Positions 54,573-63,534 of a stretch of DNA of 64,000 nucleotides are shown here, piece after piece. Origin of the DNA: CAKZNE01 sp964485405. GTDB taxonomy: Bacteria; Bacteroidota; Bacteroidia; Flavobacteriales; Schleiferiaceae. Position numbers and translations under genes: made by a program. The notes beneath the pieces were generated by a model. That model searched no databases. It worked only from the letters and a program-made list of their open reading frames with translations, and was not told the origin of the DNA. The stretch lies in assembly GCA_964485405.1 (NCBI GenBank), contig CAZAJG010000015.1:1-64000 (forward strand), given 5' to 3'. Position 1 is the first letter of the stretch. Each line of letters begins with the position of its first letter.

Positions 54573-55142
54573 TTACTTGACTTGATAAATCACTTTGGTT
54601 GTTATGCCATAATTGGTGTAATCAACGTTTAATACGTTTCCGGTTGAAAATCTTCCTCCAAATGAAAGGATAAATCCCTTGTATTCCGGAGTATAATAAG
54701 ATGCTTCAAAAAAGGGAGTCAAGAAACCTGGAATATCAGAAGGGTCGAAAAACCTGGATAGAAACTGATCATCACACCATGACCCTCTGCACTCAACACC
54801 TCTCAAAGAAGCTGTTAAGCCAAAGCCAAAGCTTACTCGTTCTTTTAAAAGGAAGTTAATCGAGTTTTCAAATGTTAATGCTTGAGAAAAGTTATAGAGC
54901 ATAGGGTCAAAGTCATGCCTGATCACCTCGTAAGCTACTGATAGGTTATAAAACCACCTTTCTGAATATCGGTACTCATAATCAATGTACAATTGATTGA
55001 AGTGTTGGTATTTACTGTTTAAAAAGTTAAAATCAGAATAGCCAATTCCAAAATAGCTTTTTTTCACACTTTGAGCATTTGACGAAAGACTACAAAGCAA
55101 AATGCTAGTAATGAATAATTTTCCTAAAAGTTTCACGACCAT
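54573..55142 (-). CDS. Secreted barrel-like protein, 189 aa
   Basis: Signal peptide ending LSSNAQS, then short beta strands with many Tyr (YSDFNFLNSKYQHFNQLYIDYEYRYSERW), terminal GITTKVIYQVK. Its 5' end overlaps the GH16 gene by 38 bp, so translation is coupled. No family recognised. Confidence 0.6.
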   Translation of the reverse strand: MVVKLLGKLFITSILLCSLSSNAQSVKKSYFGIGYSDFNFLNSKYQHFNQLYIDYEYRYSERWFYNLSVAYEVIRHDFDPMLYNFSQALTFENSINFLLKERVSFGFGLTASLRGVECRGSWCDDQFLSRFFDPSDIPGFLTPFFEASYYTPEYKGFILSFGGRFSTGNVLNVDYTNYGITTKVIYQVK

Positions 55143-56601
55143 CGTTTAGTTGAATTTTAACATAATACACTCCTCTACCTAATTTCTTAAAATCATCGAT
55201 GGAAATATAGTCTGTTGAATATTCTTTACTCTTGATAAGTCCTACGGAACTATATAAAGAAATTCTAGTTATGATACCTTCTTCGACACTTACATGGATA
55301 ATATCCTTAAAAGGATTTGGGTATACTTGAACATCATTACTTAGAACGGGAGTTTGTTCAATAGAAATGTCACTTTTCCCTTTTTTAAAGTCTGCCGTAG
55401 AACAACTCATTGGGTTCAACTCAAATATAGATCCTTTTGAGATAGTACTATTGTTATCAATAAAGCCATACGATGTGTAGTAAAAATAGTCTCTCTGATC
55501 CTTCCTGAGATTATAATTACAATGGCTTTGATGTGAAATATTTACAGTATCCATTAAAAAGTAGTCATCGTGATTAACAAATACAGGAATATCCGTACTA
55601 TCACAAACAAAGATATTTAAGTGACACTGTTTTTCCTTGTAGATGTTTATGTAATCGACTTCCATATGCCTTTGCCAAAATAATGAACCGTTTCTTACAT
55701 TATCAGTAAGCACCTCACCAAAGTTTACAATTACATACATAGGCGTATCCATGTATGGAAAGCTTGGAATTCGAGTATAGTTCCCTGGCACAGTAATATT
55801 ATAAATCTCAGAGTTTCCCGCTACAACTCTCCCCACTTGCCTTTTGATTTTTCCATCAATCCGCCAAATAATAGAATTTATCGTCCATTCAACTGAATAA
55901 GTATGCCACTTATTCTCATGAAAATCCTCTGATAAGCTTACATCAAACGTATTGACGCAATGATTTTCTTCTTCACAAATTCGAGGGGCTACATTACTGC
56001 CATGATATGAGAGACTTATCTCTTGTTTATCCTCTCTTAAAAATTCAAAAACATCTATCTCCTGCATACAACCACCATGGAGCCAGAAAGCTGGATTTAA
56101 ATCTTCAAGATTTGATGGCAGTTTGCATCGAATCTCAAATTTACCACCTTGATAAGGTACTTTAGAGTAGATCATTCCGGAAGTATATTCATACCACTTA
56201 GGCTCAGCAACTAGCCCTCCATTTTCAAACCTCCACAAATCGTAAAATCCCGGATTTCGATCCATTGTCAAATTTAGAATACCATTTTCCACTTTTACGT
56301 TATCTTGAGTATAGTATATAGAATGGTTTTCCGTAATATAAGGCCCCCATGGAAAGTGAGTTTGCCAAACTTTCTGATCCAATTCTGATCCATCGAAATT
56401 GTCTTCAAATACTAACTCCCATTGATCAGTCTTTCTGTAATGATTTATCCAGCTTTGGTCAACCGATTGGGTACCCTGCAAATTTTGATTGTCACATGGA
56501 TCACTTCCGAAAATCCAAGGAAATTTATAGTTCGGTGGATGTTGAGCTGTTCCATTCAATAAACAACAAGAGATAAATAAGACTAAGTTAATCCTCAACA
56601 T
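55105..56601 (-). CDS. Secreted GH16 beta-glucanase (laminarinase-like) with T9SS sorting domain
   Basis: A 498-residue protein: signal peptide ending NGTAQ, GH16 domain from about residue 60 with catalytic EIDVFE (Glu181, Asp183, Glu186), WHTYSVEW and a C-terminal FGEVLTDN-type loop, then a linker and type A T9SS tail (VYPNPFKDIIHVSVE). Hydrolyses internal beta-1,3- or mixed-linked glucans, for example laminarin, outside the cell. No SusC/SusD pair is nearby, so it is not in a classical utilisation locus. Confidence 0.9.
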   Translation of the reverse strand: MLRINLVLFISCCLLNGTAQHPPNYKFPWIFGSDPCDNQNLQGTQSVDQSWINHYRKTDQWELVFEDNFDGSELDQKVWQTHFPWGPYITENHSIYYTQDNVKVENGILNLTMDRNPGFYDLWRFENGGLVAEPKWYEYTSGMIYSKVPYQGGKFEIRCKLPSNLEDLNPAFWLHGGCMQEIDVFEFLREDKQEISLSYHGSNVAPRICEEENHCVNTFDVSLSEDFHENKWHTYSVEWTINSIIWRIDGKIKRQVGRVVAGNSEIYNITVPGNYTRIPSFPYMDTPMYVIVNFGEVLTDNVRNGSLFWQRHMEVDYINIYKEKQCHLNIFVCDSTDIPVFVNHDDYFLMDTVNISHQSHCNYNLRKDQRDYFYYTSYGFIDNNSTISKGSIFELNPMSCSTADFKKGKSDISIEQTPVLSNDVQVYPNPFKDIIHVSVEEGIITRISLYSSVGLIKSKEYSTDYISIDDFKKLGRGVYYVKIQLNDGRETFRKIIHY

Positions 56602-57856
56602 CTTTTAATCTTTTATTTATGTCTATTAACAACAGGGTCAATTCTTCTACCTTTTCTAAAAGAATTCTATTCATTTCAACTAAATCAACCCCCTTATTTA
56701 ACACCTCCTTTGTAGATGGCACATTTGGTAAATGTCCATTTTGTTCGATATACTTAGCAACTTCTTCAATCGACATTAATTTATAATTGTCTTTAAAAAC
56801 ATAATCGGCCCAGCCATTTTCCGTAGCCACATCTGCCCTTACACTCTCCGTTCTTATACCTCCTTCAACATAGAGAAGATAAGGTCCATTTGGAGTGTCA
56901 CGATTTAAATTAGAACCAATATGAACGTAACCAGAATTTCCTACCGTAAACACTTTATCATGCGCTGTTTCTAGACTTAGAATATAATCATGACCTCTAT
57001 ATCCATCGTTTTTTACTGTTAATCCATAAGTCAGTTTAGATTCACCGGAATTTGGCACGTCAAAAGAATTTACGGTAACATCCCCTTTATCAGATACGGT
57101 AAATACATCTCCCCAATAAGTATGAGTTTTTATTGCAAAATTTTCTTTTTGGTTTCCGTTGGTGAATATCTCAAGACCGTTTACGATGCCTAATGGCGTA
57201 TTATCTACGTTTCCATTCCAAATTAGAACTCCTTCATTTCTAACCGTACCTGCTACTTTGAATAATTCAGTCCCCCATGCGTCAGCACCTATTCCAACTT
57301 GCCCGTTTGTACTAATATGCATTAAGTTCGCAGCACCGTTGCTAAAAACAAGGTTAGAGTTATGCGAAGTATTCCAGTTTATTACAGGAGTAGTGCCGGA
57401 GTAGCCGATTTGGATAGCATTGGAAGTTGATAAATTTACTGTCATGCTACTCCTTACATTCAAAGTGGATGATGACGATCCTACCCCCGCAAAATCCCCA
57501 ATAAAAGTTTGCCCATCTCCAAGGATTGTGAATCGGGTAGATGAAGCTAAGTTGAGAGGTGCGTAGTTTAATTTAAAAGCATAAGCGGGCATTAAAGTAG
57601 AGCTACTGCCACCTCCCGTTGCACCATCGCCTGCTTGACCTTGGGATTCGGTAAAATTCAGTTCAAGCAAACCCGTAGTTCCATCGCTTTCAACTTGTAA
57701 CCTAGATAAAGGATTATTGGTTCCAATACCTATATTACTATTTAGAGAAGTGTTAACGCTTCCGTTTGGAGTATACACTTGAGCAGAAATGCTCCATGTA
57801 AAACAGAAAAAAATTGAGCACACGGCTGCCATTTTCCAAAATACAGAGTTATCCAT
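56588..57856 (-). CDS. Secreted tail-fibre-like surface protein with C-terminal coil
   Basis: A 422-residue protein: signal peptide ending SISAQ, SNIGIGTNNPLSRLQVESDGTTGLLELNF opening, repeated short beta segments and the Bacteroidota end EVAKYIEQNGHLPNVPSTKE followed by EMNRILLEKVEELTLLLI coiled coil. The pattern is of trimeric tail-fibre or adhesin-like proteins. Its end overlaps the GH16 start by 14 bp, so the two are coupled. First gene of the cluster. Confidence 0.75.
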   Translation of the reverse strand: MDNSVFWKMAAVCSIFFCFTWSISAQVYTPNGSVNTSLNSNIGIGTNNPLSRLQVESDGTTGLLELNFTESQGQAGDGATGGGSSSTLMPAYAFKLNYAPLNLASSTRFTILGDGQTFIGDFAGVGSSSSTLNVRSSMTVNLSTSNAIQIGYSGTTPVINWNTSHNSNLVFSNGAANLMHISTNGQVGIGADAWGTELFKVAGTVRNEGVLIWNGNVDNTPLGIVNGLEIFTNGNQKENFAIKTHTYWGDVFTVSDKGDVTVNSFDVPNSGESKLTYGLTVKNDGYRGHDYILSLETAHDKVFTVGNSGYVHIGSNLNRDTPNGPYLLYVEGGIRTESVRADVATENGWADYVFKDNYKLMSIEEVAKYIEQNGHLPNVPSTKEVLNKGVDLVEMNRILLEKVEELTLLLIDINKRLKDVED

Positions 57857-58186
57857 TTTGTTTCAACATTAATTAATACTAGTCGGTATCGATCAGAAAT
57901 AAATCGATGTTGTGGTATTGGAGGGTTTGCGAATATTATTAAAAACAACGACTAATACAAATGCAAATCAGCTTATTAAGTATCAAAATCGTTTGCATCT
58001 TAAAATTACATCCAAAAACTACCCTAAAAAATCGAATACAAAAGACTAAACTTTATGGAGTTACACAATATCTTCTGGAAATATCAATTGCTGTAAAAAA
58101 AATTAATCCTATCGAATTAAAAAAGCGAACACCCATTGCGAGCCTAATCCATTGTGGATCGTGTATTAGTCTTTAGATATCTTATT
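57857..58186. other. Intergenic region upstream of the surface cluster
   Basis: AT-rich, no credible gene. It must carry the promoter for the 57856 gene on the minus strand, but I cannot pick a convincing box. Confidence 0.5.
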
Positions 58187-58261
58187 ACAAAAGCCCCTCC
58201 AATACCAAGTATGGAGGGGCTTTCTTCTTACTCACTATTTCCCGTAAACGAGAGTCTTAAA
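58187..58261. repeat. 75 bp exact repeat carrying a terminator (copy A)
   Basis: Identical base for base to 63454-63528. It contains the hairpin AAAGCCCCTCC (58190-58200), loop of 12, GGAGGGGCTTT (58213-58223). On the minus strand the hairpin follows the stop of the 1540-residue gene and is followed by TTTTG, so it works as a terminator. Confidence 0.9.
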
Positions 58262-58267
58262 TAGGGT

Positions 58268-61200
58268 TTACTTTACTATAAAAGGGTATGCTTTACTTTG
58301 TGCATGAGTTCTTACAAAATACGTTCCTGTCCTAAGGTTCTGTAAGGACAACTCAATGGTATTTACCCCTTTTTGGAGCTTCGTTTTTTGAGCATAAACC
58401 AATTGTCCGGTGCTGTTGTATACCGATATTTCCGTTGGCTCCTCATTTGTGGATGAAACACTCAGCGTAAGCGCTTGTCCGTTTGCCAATGGGTTGGGGT
58501 ATAGCTCAAATACTTTGGCCTGCAATGCTGCTTCGTCTTGATCACCGTTTAAGGATTCATCTATGGACTTCACATCTCCGTTTTGGGTAGTGGCAATGGT
58601 TTCTACTCTAGCGGCTGGTGTAGGCTCTACTACGGTAACATTAAAAGAAGCCGATGTGCTATTACCATTTACATCCAAAGCGGTGTAGGTAACTGTAGTT
58701 GTGCCTATTGGGAAATGATCTCCGGGATGATGCGTTCCATTAAAGCTTTGTATCCCACAAGCATCGCTGGCATTGGGTAAAAACCAAAATGCTCTTGCTG
58801 CAGTGTCGCCAGATGCTGCATTTACCAACAACGAATTTGATAGATTGGTAATACTTGGAGCTATCGTATCTACAACCGTTACTAAGCCTGTTGCTTGGCT
58901 GGTGTTGCCACTGGCATCTTCAACCGTTAAAACCACGGGGTTACCTTCAAAGTCTGTATTTAAGTCTAGGGCAAAAGTAAATCCGCCTCGGTTGTTGCCA
59001 ATACCGTTTCTTACGGCTAGTATGATTTCATTGTTGCCTATATTAAATAGACTGTCTAGCGATAGGGTGCTTACAAAATCGAAAGCATCGCCTCCATTAA
59101 AACCGTTGGTTGTGCCGCTGCTATCTATGTGTAAATCATGTGGTGCTCCTTTAAAGTTGCTTTGTGCATAACTCCCTTCTCTCGCGAGTAGCTTGCCATT
59201 GATGTAAATCTCCATATCATCATCTACCGACATACGAGCGCGGGCGCTTAAATTGTTGAGACTGCTTAAAGTGAAGGTTTTGCGGTAAAAACGGATGTAA
59301 TTAAAAGAGCGGATTACTTGACTCCCAGGTATAGGCTGAATGCTCACCCAAGGGTAAGGTTGTCCTACATCAACAGGCTGATTAAATGTAGCGGTTGCGG
59401 GTAGAGCAGGTGCTCCAGACCATGGAAAACTAAAAACTGAAGTAGAGTCGATTACTGTACTTTCTGTCCAACTACCATCGCTCACAATTTGAATGGAATT
59501 ATCGCCCGAAATATCCGAACAATCAAATGTGGAGGTGGAAATACTCAAGCTGGAGATTTCGCAATTATCGGTAGAGTTGTTATCCAAGTCCTGTGCGCTA
59601 ATGCTTGCATTCCCATTGGCATCTAAAAATACGGTTAGGTTTTGTGTAGATGCTATAGGTGCAACGGTATCTAAAGCCGAAATGCTGGTGGAAAGTGTTA
59701 TGGAGTCGCTGTTGGCGTCTACCACCGTTACGGAGTAGTTCCCTACTGCTAAACTGGTTAGCGTGTTACTTCGTGCAGATGTGTTTAGTATGCTATCGCC
59801 TGTGCTCCATAGATAGGAATAAGGACTTATACCTCCGCTTACATCTACCGTAATACTGCCTGTACTATCGCTGCTACAAACTACATTGCTTTGTTCGCTA
59901 ATGCTAGTAACCAAAGGTGTAGAAACGCTATTTCCTTTGATAATGAAAGTATCAAAAGCCATTTCTTCATTTCCTGAAGTAGATAATATTTCTATGCGAA
60001 TATCCATAATAGTTGCTGCTGTTACCGGAAAAGTAAAAGCTTGGAAAGTTTGGCTTAACACCGTTCCATCGCCTATTCCATCAAGATCAGTATCTTGAGA
60101 TAAGGGGGTATTTCCTGCTCCGCCCACGGTCTCAAACGCAGCTAGTAACTCATATACTCCATTGTTGGTTTTATCTACATAAATGCGGATATAATCTCCA
60201 TTCTCGAAGCTGTTTGCTGAGGAAGTTGCAAAGCTGCATTCAATTTCTACACCGGTTGAACTGGATACATCAATGTCGTTGAAATGAACACCAGAAGTAA
60301 GTGGTGCAGATCCAAATTCGCCCGTGGTATTTGGATTTTCAGCGGATCTATCTACATCTTCACCGGTATAATAAAAGCCGTTGGTATTGGTAAAAACTAT
60401 ACTCCCTGATGTAAAAGCAGCTGCACAGTTTGTATCTTGAGCTATACCGTTGGTTCGTATAAAATAGTCGTTACTGCCATCCGAAAATGATCCAAACTCA
60501 GAGTAGTTTCCTTGGCAAGTTTCAAAACCTTCATTTAGAATAATGGAGGAAACCGGAGCACTAGCTTGTACTGTAACAGTGGCTTGCGCACTAGCACTAT
60601 TTCCGCTATTATCCGTTGCCGTAAGGGTTACTGGGTTTGCTCCTACATCGGCTGTAGTGAAAGTGGAAACATCAATACTCAGAGAGGTGATCCCGCATAA
60701 GTCCGAGCTTCCATCATCTATATCTTGAGCAGTAATACTAGCCGTACCAGACGAATCTAAGGTTACCGTAATGTTCTGAGTAGAAACTACTGGAGCAATG
60801 GTATCATCCAACTGTATAATACTTGCCGAAACGCTTACAGAATCGCTGTTGGCATCTACCACTGTTACGGAGTAGTTCCCTACTGCTAAACTGGTTAGCG
60901 TGTTACTTCGTGCAGATGTGTTTAGTATGCTATCGCCTGTGCTCCATGAATAGGAATAAGGGCTTACTCCTCCTGCTAATTCTACCGTAATGGACCCGCT
61001 ACTATCGCCACTGCAAATCACATTATTTTGAGCGGTAACGGTAAGGGATAAAGGTGGAGCGATATCATCGCTGCCTTCTACAGTAAAGGAATCGAATGCG
61101 ATTTCTTCGTTTCCTGCGCTAGAGAGTACTTCAATGCGCACATCCATTACTGTGGCGCCAAACACTTTAAAGGTAAAGGCTTGAAAGGCTTCGGTTAGAA

Positions 61201-62890
61201 CGGTACTGTCGCCTTGTCCATCTAAATTGGTATCCCAAGAGAGGCTATCGTTGCCCAAGCCGTTTTGCGTTTCAAAAGCAGCCAGAAGTTCATAGGTTCC
61301 GTTGTTGGTTTTATCTACATAAATGCGGACATAGTCGCCATTTTCAAAGGATGAAACGCTGGTGGCCGCAAAACTGCAACCAACATCAACACTGTTGAAG
61401 GAACTTACATCAATATTGTTAAAATGTACTCCAGAGGTTAAAGGTGCTGAGCCAAAATCTCCATTTACATTGGGGTTTTCTGTAGCTCTTTCATTGTCTT
61501 CTGCTGTATAATAGAAGCCACTGGTATTTGTGAAAACTAGGTCACCAGAGGTAACGGAAGAAATACAATTTGTGTCTTCTAAAGTACCATTGGTACGAAT
61601 AAAATAATCCGAACTACCATCGGTATAGGCACCATATTCACTGTAGTTTCCTTGACAGTTCTCAAAGCCCTCACTTAATATAAAAGGGGAGGCCACAAAA
61701 GTATCTAAAACACTCACCGTTGCTTGTGCGCTTGCGCTGTTGCCGTTAACATCAGTAACCGTTAAAACAACCGTATTGCCGCCAATGTTGGAAGCATCAA
61801 ATGTGGAAGTATCTAAGCTTAAAGAGGCTAGCCCACAAGCGTCAGAACTTCCATTATCTACATCTTGAGGTGTAATGCTGGCGTTGCCTGTGGCGTTTAA
61901 AAACACACTTATATTTTGTGTAATAACGGTTGGAGAAATAGTGTCTACCGCTGTAATAGCAGCAGTAGTAGCAGCCGAATCGCTATTGGCATCCACTATA
62001 GTTACAAAATAGGTCCCTGTAGGTAGATCGGTTATCGTATTGCTTGCAGAAGCACTGCTCAAGCTGGTATCGCCATTGCTCCATAGGTAAGAATAAGGGC
62101 CTACTCCACCAATTGCGTTTACGGTTATAGTCCCAGTGCTATCGTTACTACAAACTACATTATTCTGCGCAGCTATGGCTGCGGATAAGGAAGGAGATGC
62201 ATTATTACTCTGTACAATAAAGGTGTCAAAAGCGACCTCTTCATTACCTCCGTCCACGTTTAGTTCTATTCTAACATCCATGGTAGTAGCCCCGGTAACA
62301 CTAAAGGTAAAGGCTTGAAAGGCTTGTGTGAGAACCGTTCCGTCTCCTGTTCCATTTAGGTCTGTGTCTTCAGAAAGACTACTATTTCCTAATCCTCCTA
62401 CTGTTCTAAAAGAGGCTAGTAATTCATAGGTGCCGTTGTTTGTTTTGTCTACATAAATATTAATGTAATCAGTCACATCAAACTGGCTACCGGTACTAGC
62501 TGCAAAGCTGCATACAATCTCTACATTGGCAAAGCTAGATACATCGATGTCGTTAAAATGCACTCCAGAAGTTTGTGAAGCTGATCCGAAATCTCCTGTG
62601 TTTGTGTTATCCGAAGAGTTAATATCTTCTCCGGTGTAATAATGTCCATCGAGATTTGTGAAAACCAGATCACCAGATGTTCCACTGGCAACAGATACAC
62701 AATTGGTATCATCTGCAGATCCTGTGGTTCTCATGAAGTAATCGTTAGTACCATCGGAGTGTGCACCAAATTCAGAATAATTCTCCTCACAGATGGAGAA
62801 ATCTGCACTTAGTATGGTGGTTTGTGCTTGAAGATAGCCGCTAAAAAAGACCAGTAAAGCGAGCCACGTTTTTATTCGTTTTTTATACAT
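58268..62890 (-). CDS. Giant T9SS-secreted repeat adhesin, 1540 aa
   Basis: Signal peptide ending YLQAQ, then three tandem modules of about 379 residues, each with an N-terminal jelly-roll-like domain (NYSEFGA..., TSGVHFNDIDVSS, IYVDKTNNGTYELLA, GNEEVAFDTF), a SprB-like repeat (CSNDSTGTITV, GPYSYLWSNGD, TGTYFVTIVDANSDS) and an HYR-like repeat (SISAQDLDN, VLTVTDVNGNS). In the third HYR repeat an extra domain of about 190 residues (SDGSWTESTVID to ALDLNTDFE) is inserted. A further HYR repeat follows, then a type A T9SS tail (YPNPLANGQAL to AYPFIVK). Gliding or adhesion surface protein likely. Confidence 0.9.
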   Translation of the reverse strand: MYKKRIKTWLALLVFFSGYLQAQTTILSADFSICEENYSEFGAHSDGTNDYFMRTTGSADDTNCVSVASGTSGDLVFTNLDGHYYTGEDINSSDNTNTGDFGSASQTSGVHFNDIDVSSFANVEIVCSFAASTGSQFDVTDYINIYVDKTNNGTYELLASFRTVGGLGNSSLSEDTDLNGTGDGTVLTQAFQAFTFSVTGATTMDVRIELNVDGGNEEVAFDTFIVQSNNASPSLSAAIAAQNNVVCSNDSTGTITVNAIGGVGPYSYLWSNGDTSLSSASASNTITDLPTGTYFVTIVDANSDSAATTAAITAVDTISPTVITQNISVFLNATGNASITPQDVDNGSSDACGLASLSLDTSTFDASNIGGNTVVLTVTDVNGNSASAQATVSVLDTFVASPFILSEGFENCQGNYSEYGAYTDGSSDYFIRTNGTLEDTNCISSVTSGDLVFTNTSGFYYTAEDNERATENPNVNGDFGSAPLTSGVHFNNIDVSSFNSVDVGCSFAATSVSSFENGDYVRIYVDKTNNGTYELLAAFETQNGLGNDSLSWDTNLDGQGDSTVLTEAFQAFTFKVFGATVMDVRIEVLSSAGNEEIAFDSFTVEGSDDIAPPLSLTVTAQNNVICSGDSSGSITVELAGGVSPYSYSWSTGDSILNTSARSNTLTSLAVGNYSVTVVDANSDSVSVSASIIQLDDTIAPVVSTQNITVTLDSSGTASITAQDIDDGSSDLCGITSLSIDVSTFTTADVGANPVTLTATDNSGNSASAQATVTVQASAPVSSIILNEGFETCQGNYSEFGSFSDGSNDYFIRTNGIAQDTNCAAAFTSGSIVFTNTNGFYYTGEDVDRSAENPNTTGEFGSAPLTSGVHFNDIDVSSSTGVEIECSFATSSANSFENGDYIRIYVDKTNNGVYELLAAFETVGGAGNTPLSQDTDLDGIGDGTVLSQTFQAFTFPVTAATIMDIRIEILSTSGNEEMAFDTFIIKGNSVSTPLVTSISEQSNVVCSSDSTGSITVDVSGGISPYSYLWSTGDSILNTSARSNTLTSLAVGNYSVTVVDANSDSITLSTSISALDTVAPIASTQNLTVFLDANGNASISAQDLDNNSTDNCEISSLSISTSTFDCSDISGDNSIQIVSDGSWTESTVIDSTSVFSFPWSGAPALPATATFNQPVDVGQPYPWVSIQPIPGSQVIRSFNYIRFYRKTFTLSSLNNLSARARMSVDDDMEIYINGKLLAREGSYAQSNFKGAPHDLHIDSSGTTNGFNGGDAFDFVSTLSLDSLFNIGNNEIILAVRNGIGNNRGGFTFALDLNTDFEGNPVVLTVEDASGNTSQATGLVTVVDTIAPSITNLSNSLLVNAASGDTAARAFWFLPNASDACGIQSFNGTHHPGDHFPIGTTTVTYTALDVNGNSTSASFNVTVVEPTPAARVETIATTQNGDVKSIDESLNGDQDEAALQAKVFELYPNPLANGQALTLSVSSTNEEPTEISVYNSTGQLVYAQKTKLQKGVNTIELSLQNLRTGTYFVRTHAQSKAYPFIVK
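59727..59810. repeat. 84 bp exact repeat within the adhesin gene (copy 1)
   Basis: Identical to 60864-60947 (offset 1137 bp). It codes for the end of the SprB-like repeat in the third module. The neighbouring sequence has drifted, so this block was recently copied or converted. Confidence 0.88.
60864..60947. repeat. 84 bp exact repeat within the adhesin gene (copy 2)
   Basis: Identical to 59727-59810 while the flanks differ, in the second module. Confidence 0.88.
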
Positions 62891-63453
62891 AATTGTGTTT
62901 TAAAAGTTTATTCTTCGCTCATGCGAATAAAATCTCATAACAAATTGTGGTGATTAAAAACGATGCAAAACCTTCATATACTTCGCCAATATTTTCTTTA
63001 TAAATCAACTTCAAATTAGAGTTGTTTTATAAAAAGTTCAGAGATAAAGGATATAAAAAAGTTTGCTTTTACTTAAGTAGAGTTATTTCAAATCTGCCCC
63101 TGTTATGTGAGATGAAAATTAATGTAATCTCATCGCAATGCCTTACTCTACTCTCTAGATTTTTTAAAAGTCTTAAAAGCATTATTAAAAACACACATTT
63201 ACACACCCTTGATTTACAATTAATTACAATCAATATCTAGTAAATAAAAATTACTGAAATCGTTAAAAAGAAAAAAACCAACATCCTGTAAAGGCATTAA
63301 ATAGCAAGTATTAACAACGGCAACATAGCGTATTAATACTTGCTCATATAAGCGGTATAAATTGGTATTTGAGGGGTAAAAATGGGCTGAGTTCCTTTCT
63401 TGTATTTCTTGGAAGTGGCTTTTGAGCAGAAATAAAAGTCGGTTTATCCCAAA
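62891..63453. other. Long intergenic region upstream of the adhesin gene
   Basis: About 560 bp, AT-rich, no credible gene. A small hairpin TTCGC-TCAT-GCGAA at 62914-62927 lies 24 bp before the adhesin start on its minus-strand leader and could affect expression. Confidence 0.45.
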
Positions 63454-63528
63454 ACAAAAGCCCCTCCAATACCAAGTATGGAGGGGCTTTCTTCTTACTC
63501 ACTATTTCCCGTAAACGAGAGTCTTAAA
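63454..63528. repeat. 75 bp exact repeat carrying a terminator (copy B)
   Basis: Identical to 58187-58261, placed after the stop of the GEVED/T9SS gene. The hairpin arms are at 63457-63467 and 63480-63490. Confidence 0.9.
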
Positions 63529-63534
63529 AATTGT

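Noticed and set aside
56588..57856. Prophage tail-fibre gene
   Set aside because: It has a signal peptide and sits in a T9SS surface cluster with no phage genes nearby; a surface adhesin is the simpler reading.
57961..58176. 71-codon plus-strand frame between surface genes
   Set aside because: AT-rich spacer, low complexity, no signal or family, opposite to the cluster.
63022..63240. 72-codon plus-strand frame in the adhesin leader
   Set aside because: Composition typical of non-coding AT-rich DNA and no ribosome binding context.
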